A stretch of DNA of 64,000 nt from CAWIJJ01 sp963836405 (lineage in GTDB: Bacteria; Acidobacteriota; Terriglobia; Bryobacterales; Bryobacteraceae): NCBI GenBank assembly GCA_963836405.1, contig CAWIJL010000003.1, positions 62,001 to 126,000 on the forward strand, written 5' to 3'. A program made the position numbers and the translations under genes. Positions 53,964 to 62,459 of the stretch are shown here, in pieces. Numbering within the stretch: position 1 is the first letter of the stretch; every line of letters starts with the position of its first letter. Under the pieces are notes generated by a model, which saw only the letters and a list, made by a program, of their open reading frames with translations, had not been told where the DNA came from and did no database searches.

Positions 53964-54379
53964 TGATCCGAATCGAAACCGCACCCTGGGCGCAGATGGT
54001 GGCGCACGCCCGCTCCACGTATCCCAACGAATGCTGTGGGGCAATGCTCGGCCGCAACGACAGTGACGAGAAGACGGTCACCGAGGCGATGGCCCTCGAG
54101 AACGCCTTCGCAGGCGCGCAGGCGGAGCGCTACGAGTTGCGTCCGCAAGACCTGGCAGCCGCCGACAAAGCCGCTCGCGAGCGCGGCATGGACCTTATCG
54201 GCATCTACCATTCGCACCCCGATTGCGACGCCTATTTCTCCAAAACGGATTTACAGAATTCCTGCCCGTGGTATTCGTTCGTTGTGCTATCGATTCAGAA
54301 AGGCGAATTCGACCACGCCAATAGCTGGCTTCCGAATGTCGAACAGACCGAAGCCTCCAGAGAGGAGCTGATCTACTGA
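53963..54379 (+). CDS. JAB/MPN+ metalloprotease (Mec+-like)
   Basis: A 138-residue JAMM-fold isopeptidase. Catalytic residues are all present: Glu23 (YPNECCG), and the zinc-binding HxHx7SxxD as His83, His85, Ser93, Asp96 (IYHSHPDCDAYFSKTD). In Mycobacterium, the related Mec+ cleaves cysteine from the CysO-Cys conjugate. Here it sits between cysM and a fusion whose N-terminal ubiquitin-like domain ends in an internal Gly-Gly, so it could both release the carrier domain and cleave the conjugate. The second role is known for the family; the first is inference. Confidence 0.85.
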   Translation: MIRIETAPWAQMVAHARSTYPNECCGAMLGRNDSDEKTVTEAMALENAFAGAQAERYELRPQDLAAADKAARERGMDLIGIYHSHPDCDAYFSKTDLQNSCPWYSFVVLSIQKGEFDHANSWLPNVEQTEASREELIY

Positions 54380-54380
54380 T

Positions 54381-55832
54381 ATGGCCAAAGTATTGATTCC
54401 GACCCCGCTGCGGCAGTTCACCGCAAAACAGGACGCGGTGAGCGCATCCGGCGGCACGGTGGGGGAAGTGCTCAACGCGCTCACGACGCAATTTCCCGAC
54501 CTGCGCAAGCAGATTTTCACCGACGAGGGCAAGATCCGCAGTTTCGTGAACGTGTACCTGAACGACGAAGACGTGCGCTACCTGGGGAAGGACTCGACGC
54601 CGGCACAGGAGCACGACACGATTTCGCTGGTGCCCTCGATCGCCGGCGGCTCCACCGTGACCGCGCCGCCCGAGCCCCCCGCGCTTTCGAAGGACGAAAT
54701 CCTGCGCTACAGCCGCCACCTCATCATCCCCGAGGTGGGCATTGAAGGGCAGCAGAAGTTGAAGGCCGCCAAGGTGCTGCTGGTGGGCACCGGAGGGCTG
54801 GGCGCGCCCCTCGGCCTGTACCTGGCGGCGGCCGGAATCGGCAAAATCGGGCTGGTGGATTTCGACGTGGTGGACTACACCAACCTTCAGCGGCAGGTGA
54901 TCCACTTCACCACCGACGTGGGCCGCAAAAAGCTCGATTCGGCCGCCGAGAAGATGCTGGCCATCAATCCGAATATCGAAATCGTGCGGCATGAAGTGGC
55001 TCTGACGAGCGAGAACGCGCTCGACATCCTGAAGGACTACGACCTGGTGGTGGACGGCACGGACAATTTCCCGACCCGCTACCTGGTTAACGACGCCTGC
55101 GTGCTGCTGGGCAAGCCCAACGTCTACGGCTCCATCTTCCGGTTCGAAGGGCAGGCCACGATCTTCGCCACGGAGGGCGGCCCTTGCTACCGCTGCCTCT
55201 ATCCGGAACCGCCGCCGCCCGGCCTGGTGCCGAGCTGCGCCGAAGGCGGGGTACTCGGCATCCTGCCAGGCACCATCGGGCTGATCCAGGCGACCGAAGC
55301 GGTGAAGCTGATTCTGGGAATCGGCGAGCCGTTGATCGGGCGGCTGATGCTATATGACGCGCTGGCCATGCGTTTTCGGGAGCTCAAGCTGCGGAAGAAT
55401 CCGGAATGCCCGGTGTGCGGCGAGCACCGCACGATCACGAAGCTGATCGACTATCATCAATTTTGCGGCGTGCCGCAGCAACAGGCGGCGCCCCCTCAGG
55501 AGACCAACTTGAACGAAGGCGAAATCGACGTCCAGGAATTGAAGGCCAAGCTGGACCGCGCCGACGATTTTGTGCTGATCGACGTGCGCGAGCCGCACGA
55601 ATACAGGATCTGCAACATACCCGGCGCCAAACTGATCCCGCTCGGCGAGTTTCCCCGGCATGTGGACGAGTTCGACCCCGAGGCCGATATCGTCATCCAT
55701 TGCCGCAGCGGCGTGCGCAGCGCCAAAGCGTGCGACGTGCTGCGGGTGGCCGGCTTCCAGCGCGTGCGCAACGTGGTGGGGGGCATTCTGGCGTGGGCCG
55801 ACAAAGTCGATCCGAGCATGCCCAAGTACTGA
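54381..55832 (+). CDS. fused sulfur carrier (ThiS/CysO-like), E1-like adenylyltransferase (MoeB/ThiF) and rhodanese
   Basis: A 483-residue three-domain protein. Residues 1-90 are a ubiquitin-like sulfur-carrier domain whose C-terminal Gly-Gly (89-90) is now internal. Residues about 105-355 are a ThiF/MoeB/MoeZ domain: ATP loop LLVGTGGLGAPLG, RQVIHFTTDVGRKK, DGTDNFPTRYL, Cys286 in PSCAEGGVLG, and two zinc CxxC pairs (269/272 and 343/346). Residues about 380-480 are a rhodanese with the active Cys441 in IHCRSGVRS. The last two are MoeZ-like. Fusion of carrier and activating enzyme means that adenylation of the Gly-Gly needs prior cleavage, for which the adjacent JAB protease is the obvious candidate. 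Confidence 0.88.
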   Translation: MAKVLIPTPLRQFTAKQDAVSASGGTVGEVLNALTTQFPDLRKQIFTDEGKIRSFVNVYLNDEDVRYLGKDSTPAQEHDTISLVPSIAGGSTVTAPPEPPALSKDEILRYSRHLIIPEVGIEGQQKLKAAKVLLVGTGGLGAPLGLYLAAAGIGKIGLVDFDVVDYTNLQRQVIHFTTDVGRKKLDSAAEKMLAINPNIEIVRHEVALTSENALDILKDYDLVVDGTDNFPTRYLVNDACVLLGKPNVYGSIFRFEGQATIFATEGGPCYRCLYPEPPPPGLVPSCAEGGVLGILPGTIGLIQATEAVKLILGIGEPLIGRLMLYDALAMRFRELKLRKNPECPVCGEHRTITKLIDYHQFCGVPQQQAAPPQETNLNEGEIDVQELKAKLDRADDFVLIDVREPHEYRICNIPGAKLIPLGEFPRHVDEFDPEADIVIHCRSGVRSAKACDVLRVAGFQRVRNVVGGILAWADKVDPSMPKY

Positions 55833-55864
55833 GTTCCGCGTTTTCGCGGGTATATACTGCGGGA

Positions 55865-57013
55865 ATGACGCGACGCGGATTCGGGAAAATTGCCATGGCC
55901 AGTGCGGCCGCCGTGGAGGCGCAGGCGCAGGCGCCGTCGGCCGGGCGGTACACCGGCGCGCTGGACGGCTTCGAAAACAAGGTGGACACGGCGGGCTTCG
56001 ACCCGGTGGCGTGGGGACTGAAGCTGCACGATGCCGCCCCCCTGCGCATGACCTTCCAGGCAACTACGAAGCCGCAGGCCGAAGCCTGGCAGAAGGAGTT
56101 GCGCGCCAAGGTGGCTGAACTGGTGGGCGGATTTCCCGAGCGCATACCGCTGGCGCCGCAGACCCTCGAGGTTCGCGAATTCCCCAATTACCGGCGCGAG
56201 AAATTCGTGTTCGAAAGCCGTCCCGGCCTTTTCGTGCTCGCCTACCTGCTGACGCCGAAGGCCGGCACCGCGCCCTACGCCACCGTGATTGCCATTCCCG
56301 GACACGGCCGCGGCGTGGACGACCTGGTGGGAATCGACGAGCAGGGCCGCGACCGTACCGTCAAAGCCGGCTACGAGTACGACTTCGCCATCCAGGTGGT
56401 GGAGCACGGCATGGCTGCGGTGGCCATCGAACCCATGGCCTTCGGCTGCCGCCGCGATCCCCTCACCAAGAGCAAAGGCTTGACTACCAGCGCCTGCCAG
56501 CCTGCCGCCGGCCAGGCGCTGCTGCTCGGTCAGACGATGATCGGCTGGCGCGTCTGGGACGTGATGCGGACCATCGACTGGATCGCGACCCGCAAGGAAC
56601 TGGATGCGCAGCGCGTGGGCTGTATGGGCGTCTCCGGCGGCGGCACGGCCACGGTCTTTTCCGCGGCGCTCGATACCCGCATCAAGGCTGCGCTGGTGAG
56701 TTGCTATCTGAACACCTTTCGCGACTCGATCATGAGCATCTCGCACTGCATCGACAATTACGTGCCGGGCATCCTGAACTACGCCGAGATGTACGATGTG
56801 GCCGGGCTGATCGCGCCGCGCGCGCTGTTTTCCGAGGCGGGCGAGCGCGACAACATTTTCCCCGTGGCTGCCAGCCGCTCCAGTTTCCAGCGGGTCAAAA
56901 AGGTCTACGAAGCGTTGGGGGCCGCCGACCGCACCGAGCAGGAAGTCTTCGACGGCCCGCACAGTTTCTGGGGCAAGCGCGGCCTACCGTTCCTGGCAAA
57001 ACACCTGGCGTGA
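55865..57013 (+). CDS. exported alpha/beta-hydrolase (acetyl esterase-like)
   Basis: A 382-residue protein. It begins MTRRGFGKIAMASAAAVEA, a twin-arginine-like signal, so it is probably exported folded. The hydrolase fold shows the nucleophile elbow GVSGGGT and the catalytic His near the C-terminus (DGPHSFWGKR); the acid is likely in AGERDNIFP. The layout matches the abhydrolase group that includes acetylxylan and cephalosporin esterases. ATG 55865 follows the stop of the fusion gene by 32 bases. Its 3' end overlaps the convergent fusion gene by 30 bases. Confidence 0.7.
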   Translation: MTRRGFGKIAMASAAAVEAQAQAPSAGRYTGALDGFENKVDTAGFDPVAWGLKLHDAAPLRMTFQATTKPQAEAWQKELRAKVAELVGGFPERIPLAPQTLEVREFPNYRREKFVFESRPGLFVLAYLLTPKAGTAPYATVIAIPGHGRGVDDLVGIDEQGRDRTVKAGYEYDFAIQVVEHGMAAVAIEPMAFGCRRDPLTKSKGLTTSACQPAAGQALLLGQTMIGWRVWDVMRTIDWIATRKELDAQRVGCMGVSGGGTATVFSAALDTRIKAALVSCYLNTFRDSIMSISHCIDNYVPGILNYAEMYDVAGLIAPRALFSEAGERDNIFPVAASRSSFQRVKKVYEALGAADRTEQEVFDGPHSFWGKRGLPFLAKHLA

Positions 57014-58363
57014 TTCCTTCGAGCTTTCGATAGCCGCCTCGATCACGCGCATCACCAACAGCGCCTCGCGCGGGGGCACGGGGTTCGGCCCTTCGCCGCG
57101 CAGATACGCCGCCAGCGCGGTGTAGAAGCGTGAATAGTCGCCGTCGGGCGCCGGCGCGGTGCGGTAGCTTGCTTTCGTCCCGTGCACCACGAAGCGGACG
57201 GCCGGATCCGGCACCAGGTTGCTTCCGTGCAGCACCACGCGCAAGCGGCCGTAACGCAGCAGCACGTGAAAGTAGTCCACCGCTTCGGAGCCTTCGCGCT
57301 GCGCTCCCAGGTCGGCGAACACGGCTTGCGGAAAGCCGAACAGTTGCAGGGCCTGGTCGGCCAGGTGCGGCCCCAGGTCATACCAGATGCCGCTGCCGGG
57401 GCCGGGCTGTTCCTTCCAGCGCGCGCGCACTTCGGGACGGTGCCGGTCGTAGTGGGATTCGAAGTACACCACCTCGCCCAGCGTGCCGGAGGCGATGGTT
57501 TCGCGCAGCGCCAGAAAGTCGTCGTCCCAACGGCGGCTCTGAAATACCGACAGCCGGCGTTCCACGCGTTCCGCCAGTTCGATCAGCGCCTCCGTTTCGG
57601 CGGCCGTGACCGCCACGGGCTTGTCCACCACCACGTGTTTGCCCGCTTCGAGCGCGCGCCGCGCCAGGTCGAAATGGGTGGCGGTGGGGGTGGCGATCAC
57701 GACCAGGTCGATATCGGGATTGGCGAACACGGTTTCCGGGTCCGGCGCCACCGCCACGTCCGGCAGATCGGAATGCACTTTGGCCGCGTCGCTCGACATC
57801 ACCATGTCGAGCCGCAGGCCGGGCGCCTTGTGGATGTTGGGGGCGTGAAAGGTTTTGCCGGCGAGGCCGTAGCCGAGAATGGCGGTTCGGAATACGAGTT
57901 GTTTGGACATGCGAACCAGGTGGCAGGGCACGAGTTGCACCGCCTCGGGGCCCAGCGCGCGCATGCCGGACTCGGCGTAGCCCAGCTTCCGGTAAACGGG
58001 AGGGAGCTCGGTGCGGAGGCTGACCACGTTCAGGTCCATGAAGCGCGCGCCCAGTTCGAGAGCGCGCCGCTCGGCCGCACCGACCATGATGCGCCCGAGG
58101 CCGTTGCGCTGCCGGGAGGGAACCACCGCGAGCAGCCCGAAATAGGCACGGTCGCCGCGGGGTTCGATGTAGACGCAGGCTTCGAGCGCGCCGTTTTTTT
58201 CCGCTACCAGAAACTCGCCCCTGTTGAGATTCGCCCGGACCTCGGCAGTTGTAATCCGGTCGCCCGCGATGATGGCGCGCTCCACGGCAAATGCCTGATT
58301 GATGAGCGACGTAAGCGCCTCAGCGTCGGCCGCGGTGGCGGTGCGAATCGAGCCGTCCAGCAT
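56984..58363 (-). CDS. GNAT acetyltransferase fused to Gfo/Idh/MocA oxidoreductase
   Basis: A 459-residue protein with two enzyme domains. Residues about 5-150 are a GNAT fold (AAVVP-type strand LLAVVPSRQRNGLGRIMVGA, with the Q/RxxGxG/A acetyl-CoA loop) and PPVYRKLGYAESGMRA. From about residue 155 an NAD-binding oxidoreductase begins (FRTAILGYGLAGKTFHAP, then VVIATPTATHFDLARRALE, GKHVVVDKPVA and YDLGPHLADQALQLFG). The joining segment LVRMSKQLVFR contains an internal Met typical of the oxidoreductase start, so it may be a recent in-frame join, a lost stop, or two overlapping products. The last 30 bases overlap the convergent esterase gene. Confidence 0.78.
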   Translation of the reverse strand: MLDGSIRTATAADAEALTSLINQAFAVERAIIAGDRITTAEVRANLNRGEFLVAEKNGALEACVYIEPRGDRAYFGLLAVVPSRQRNGLGRIMVGAAERRALELGARFMDLNVVSLRTELPPVYRKLGYAESGMRALGPEAVQLVPCHLVRMSKQLVFRTAILGYGLAGKTFHAPNIHKAPGLRLDMVMSSDAAKVHSDLPDVAVAPDPETVFANPDIDLVVIATPTATHFDLARRALEAGKHVVVDKPVAVTAAETEALIELAERVERRLSVFQSRRWDDDFLALRETIASGTLGEVVYFESHYDRHRPEVRARWKEQPGPGSGIWYDLGPHLADQALQLFGFPQAVFADLGAQREGSEAVDYFHVLLRYGRLRVVLHGSNLVPDPAVRFVVHGTKASYRTAPAPDGDYSRFYTALAAYLRGEGPNPVPPREALLVMRVIEAAIESSKESRQVFCQER

Positions 58364-58392
58364 ACGGATAGATTACCGGAGGGCCGGGGGCT

Positions 58393-59376
58393 CTACCTTC
58401 CCACCACGATCACGTGATACGAATCGGGCACGGGCCGCCTCCGTCCACCCTGCTCCGGACCCGGTTCGTTCGCCAGCAGGTAGACGCGATGATTGGTGTC
58501 GTCCACCGCGATCGTCCGCGCCCCCGGTTCGGTGGGCACGGTATCCACAGCCTGGTATTTGCCGTTCACCAGCTTGACGATCGTCATATTGCCCGACCCG
58601 CCGTTGGAACTGAACGCGAGCCCCAGACCGGAGTCGTAGCCCGCCCCATCCGCGCCGTCGCCGATGGGCGCCGTAGCGACTACTTTCATCGTCGGAATAT
58701 CGGTCACCACCATCAGATTGTTGCCGCACACCGAGAACAGCTTTCTGCCCTTGAGATCGATCGCCATACCGGATGGCTCCTCGCACGGCGCCAGTTTCGC
58801 GCGCCGCAGCACCGCCGGTTTGGCCGCGTCGATCTCCACCACCTCCGACGAGTTCTCGATATTCACGTACACCTTGCCCGCGCGGTCGGTGGCGCAATTC
58901 TCCGGCTTCGGACCCACGGCAAAGGTCGAGATCACTTGCCCGCTGGCCGCGTCGATCGCAGTGGCGTTGTTGGAGCGGCCATTGAACGCAAAAATCCGCT
59001 TCGTCCGCGGCTCATAGCAGATGGCGTCGGGATTGGTGCCCGTGGGAATCTCTCCCATCTTGGCGAACGTCTTCAGGTCGAACATCACGACGGCGTTCGC
59101 CTGCCCGTTGGTGATGAATCCCTTGTTAAGGTCGGGCACCGGCACCACACCGTGCACCCCGCGCTGCTCGCCCACCGTGCCTATGTGTTTGCCCGAATTG
59201 GTGTCCACGATCTCCACGCTCGATCCGTGCGATGTGTACAGGCGGTGGTTGGCGGGGTCGGCGAACAGGTAATCGAAGCCGGCGGCGCCGCCGATCTTGA
59301 TCTTGTTGATGACATGAAAGCCTTCGGCGGCGAATGCCGCGCCGGCAATCAGAAGAACCGGAATCAGTCGTCTCAT
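58393..59376 (-). CDS. exported YVTN-type beta-propeller protein
   Basis: A 327-residue protein with a signal peptide (LIPVLLIAGAAFAAE) and about six propeller-blade repeats, for example HRLYTSHGSSVEIVDTNSGK and KVYVNIENSSEVVEIDAAKP. It resembles YncE/YVTN surface proteins, for which roles in binding or redox are proposed but unproven. ATG 59376 overlaps the stop of the RND pump gene (ATGA-like), so it belongs to that operon. Confidence 0.72.
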   Translation of the reverse strand: MRRLIPVLLIAGAAFAAEGFHVINKIKIGGAAGFDYLFADPANHRLYTSHGSSVEIVDTNSGKHIGTVGEQRGVHGVVPVPDLNKGFITNGQANAVVMFDLKTFAKMGEIPTGTNPDAICYEPRTKRIFAFNGRSNNATAIDAASGQVISTFAVGPKPENCATDRAGKVYVNIENSSEVVEIDAAKPAVLRRAKLAPCEEPSGMAIDLKGRKLFSVCGNNLMVVTDIPTMKVVATAPIGDGADGAGYDSGLGLAFSSNGGSGNMTIVKLVNGKYQAVDTVPTEPGARTIAVDDTNHRVYLLANEPGPEQGGRRRPVPDSYHVIVVGR

Positions 59377-62300
59377 CGCGTTTGCTCCTCGTGGGGACCG
59401 GTCCCACCGCTCAAATAGTAGTGAATGGCGGGGGTGACGATCAGGGAAAGAACCATAGATGCAAGAATGCCGCCGATCACCGCGATGGCGAGCGGTTGCA
59501 GCATCTGGGAACCGGCGCCCCAGGCGAGCGCCAGTGGAATCATGCCGGCCATTGTAGCCAGTGCCGTCATCATGATGGGACGCAGGCGGCGCTCGCCGGC
59601 GAGCATCATGCTCTCTTCGGCAGGCGTGCCCGCGGCGCGGAATTTCTGGTCGGCGTCGAGCAGCAGAATGCCGTTCTTCGCCACGATGCCGATCACCATG
59701 ATCAGCCCCATGAACGACGACAGGTTGAACGTGGTGCCGGTCACCAGCAGGGCCACGAACACGCCCGACGTCGAAAGCAGCGCCGAGCACAACACTGCCG
59801 TGGGCGCGGCGAAATCGCCGAACTCGAACAGCAGCACCGTAAACACCAGCACGATGGCCAGCAGCAGCACGAACACCAGGTCGCGGAACGATTTCTGCTG
59901 CTCTTCGTACTGCCCGCCATAGGCCACGCGGATTCCGGCTGGCAGGTTCAGATCCGCCACCGCTTTCTGCACTTTCTGCATGCCATCGCCCAGGCTCATG
60001 CCTTCGAAACGCGCCGTCACGGTCACGTCGCGTTGCAGGTTCTCGCGGTGAATCTCGGTCTGCCCCGGCTCCTCGGTAATCGTGGCCAGCGAGCCCACCG
60101 TGGCCGTCTTCCCGGTGCCGCTTACCAGCAGCGTGTTGCGAATCGCTTCCAGCGAGGCCCGCGTTTGCTCCGGCATCCGCACGCGGATGGTGTACGAGCG
60201 GTCGTTCAACACCACCGGCGTCGGCGCCTCTTCGCCTTGCAGGATGGCGCTGGTATCCACCTCCACTTCCTGCGGCGTGAAGCCGGCGCGCGCGGTGGTC
60301 ACAGGGTCTACACGGAACATCGTCGCCGGACCGCTGATGGTGTTCTCGATCCCGTCCAGCACATCCACCACGCCGTCGATTTTCTTAATCGACTCCGCGA
60401 CTTTCGGCGCCCATTCGCGGAGCGCCTCGGGATTCTCGGAAAACAGTTTGATGGCCACCGGCTCGGGCGCGCTGGTCAGGTCGCCGATCATGTCCTGGAG
60501 CAGTTGCATGAACTCGACGTCCAGCACCGGTTCGGCCTCGTGAACCTTGTCGCGAAGCTCGGAGATGATTTCGTCCGAACCGCGCGAGCGGTCAGCCTTG
60601 AACTTGACCGAAATATCGCCGGTGTTCGCCTCCGTCACCGCGGCCAGGCCCAGTTCGAGGCCGGTGCGCCGCGACGTGCTTTCCACCTCCGGCGTATCGC
60701 GCAGGATCTGCTCGACGTGCGTGAGCACGCGGTTGGTCTCCTCGAGCGAGGATCCCGCCGGCATGATGTAGTCCAGAATGAAGCCGCCCTCGTCCATCGC
60801 CGGCAGCAGGTCCGAGCCGGTGTTCTTGTAGCACAGGTAAGAAGCGCCGATCAGCCCCACCACGAACAGCCCCAACAGCAGCCGGTGCTCCAGCGCGAAG
60901 CGCAGCGTCCGCTCGTAGGGCCGCATCATCCACCCCGGCACGGCGTCGTGGCTTTGCTTGCGCGTGCCCCGGCTGCGGATCAGGTAATGGCTGAGGGTCG
61001 GCGTCCAGGTCAGCGCCAGGGCCAGGGAAGTCAGCAGCGCCATCCCCACCGTCACCGCCAGCGCGCGAAAGAACACCCCCGTCACGCCGGTGATTGAGAT
61101 TAGGGGCAGGAACACCACGATGGGCGTGATGGTGGACCCGATCAGCGGCGTGCGGATCTCGCGAATCGCATTTCGAATGGCGTCCGCCCGCGACTCTCCG
61201 GCGTCGCGATGCGCCACGATATTCTCCACCACCACGATGGCGTCGTCGATCACCAGCCCCACCGCCGCCGCCAGGCCGCCCAGGGTCATCAGGTTGAAGG
61301 TTTCGTTGAACAGGCGCAGCACGATGAACGTGACCGCGATGGTGGCTGGAATCACCAGGCCCGCCACCAGGGACGTGCCCCAGTCGCGCAGGAACAGCAC
61401 CATGATCAGGGACGCCAGCACCAACCCGATCAGAATCGCGTCCCGCACGCTGGCGATGGAGGCGTTGACGATCTCGGACTGGTCGTACCACGGCCGCAGG
61501 TCGATGCCTTCGGGCAGCGTCTTGCGGATCTGCTCGATCTCGGCGTGAACGCCGTTGGCCACCTGTACCGTGTTGCTGTCCGGCTGACGCAGGACGTTCA
61601 GCAGGACCGCGGGCCTGGCGTTGGCGGTCACCGTGGTGTACACCGGACGCACCGAAGGCTTCACCGTTGCCACATCCCCGATGCGCACCGGCGCTCCCGC
61701 CGGGGTGGTTTTCACCACGATGTTGGCGATCTCCGCGGGCGTGCGCGTCTGCCCGCTCACCAGGCTCAGGAAAAGCTGGTGCCGCATCTCGATCAAGCCC
61801 GGTGAATCGATCATGTTGCTGCGGCCCACCGCATCCAGAATGGCCGGGATGGTAACGCCGGTCTGCACCAGCTTGGCCGGGTCCGGTTCGATCTGAAACT
61901 CCGGCTCCTGCCCGCCCTGCACCACCACCGTGGACACGCCGAGGACGCGATTGAGCCGCGGCTTCAGGTCGTAGGTAGCCAGTTCCCACAGGCGCGTCTG
62001 CGGAACGCGGTCCGACGTCAGGCTGTACCCCATCGTGATGAAGGCCGCGAAGGTGAGACGGTTGGCCGTGATTCTCGCCGTCGGCGGCAAAGTGGGCTGC
62101 ACCCGCGCCAGCGCCGCATTCACCAGCTCCAGCGTCCGGTACATGTCCACTTTCCACGAGAAGAACAGGTCGATTTCCGCCGTGCCGCGGCTGGTCAGCG
62201 ACCAGACGTGGTCCAGCCCCTGCACGGTGTTCACGGCCTCCTCGAGCGGCCGCGTGATGGTCACCAGCATCTGGTCGATCGGCATCACGCCGTTGTCCAC

Positions 62301-62459
62301 ACCCACCACAATGCGCGGGAAGTCGGTTTCCGGAAACACCGCCACGGGTATGGTGAGCGCGAGGTAAATTCCCACCGCCACCAGGGTGAGAATCACGAAC
62401 ACGACGGGCTTGCCGTGCCGCGCCGTCCAGTGCGAGGCTTCCGGTTGCGGAGGCGTCAT
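59373..62459 (-). CDS. RND-family efflux transporter, inner-membrane pump
   Basis: A 1028-residue protein with two repeats of large periplasmic domains and about 12 transmembrane helices. TM4 carries the proton-relay acidic residues in GLAAAVGLVIDDAIVVVENI, and the second half has SSFMGLIMVIGIVAKNGILL, as in AcrB/CusA-type pumps. Residue pattern groups it with the HAE1 or MdtB-like hydrophobic-compound exporters rather than heavy-metal ones, but this is not certain. Together with the adaptor and TolC-like genes upstream it forms a tripartite efflux system. Confidence 0.9.
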   Translation of the reverse strand: MTPPQPEASHWTARHGKPVVFVILTLVAVGIYLALTIPVAVFPETDFPRIVVGVDNGVMPIDQMLVTITRPLEEAVNTVQGLDHVWSLTSRGTAEIDLFFSWKVDMYRTLELVNAALARVQPTLPPTARITANRLTFAAFITMGYSLTSDRVPQTRLWELATYDLKPRLNRVLGVSTVVVQGGQEPEFQIEPDPAKLVQTGVTIPAILDAVGRSNMIDSPGLIEMRHQLFLSLVSGQTRTPAEIANIVVKTTPAGAPVRIGDVATVKPSVRPVYTTVTANARPAVLLNVLRQPDSNTVQVANGVHAEIEQIRKTLPEGIDLRPWYDQSEIVNASIASVRDAILIGLVLASLIMVLFLRDWGTSLVAGLVIPATIAVTFIVLRLFNETFNLMTLGGLAAAVGLVIDDAIVVVENIVAHRDAGESRADAIRNAIREIRTPLIGSTITPIVVFLPLISITGVTGVFFRALAVTVGMALLTSLALALTWTPTLSHYLIRSRGTRKQSHDAVPGWMMRPYERTLRFALEHRLLLGLFVVGLIGASYLCYKNTGSDLLPAMDEGGFILDYIMPAGSSLEETNRVLTHVEQILRDTPEVESTSRRTGLELGLAAVTEANTGDISVKFKADRSRGSDEIISELRDKVHEAEPVLDVEFMQLLQDMIGDLTSAPEPVAIKLFSENPEALREWAPKVAESIKKIDGVVDVLDGIENTISGPATMFRVDPVTTARAGFTPQEVEVDTSAILQGEEAPTPVVLNDRSYTIRVRMPEQTRASLEAIRNTLLVSGTGKTATVGSLATITEEPGQTEIHRENLQRDVTVTARFEGMSLGDGMQKVQKAVADLNLPAGIRVAYGGQYEEQQKSFRDLVFVLLLAIVLVFTVLLFEFGDFAAPTAVLCSALLSTSGVFVALLVTGTTFNLSSFMGLIMVIGIVAKNGILLLDADQKFRAAGTPAEESMMLAGERRLRPIMMTALATMAGMIPLALAWGAGSQMLQPLAIAVIGGILASMVLSLIVTPAIHYYLSGGTGPHEEQTR

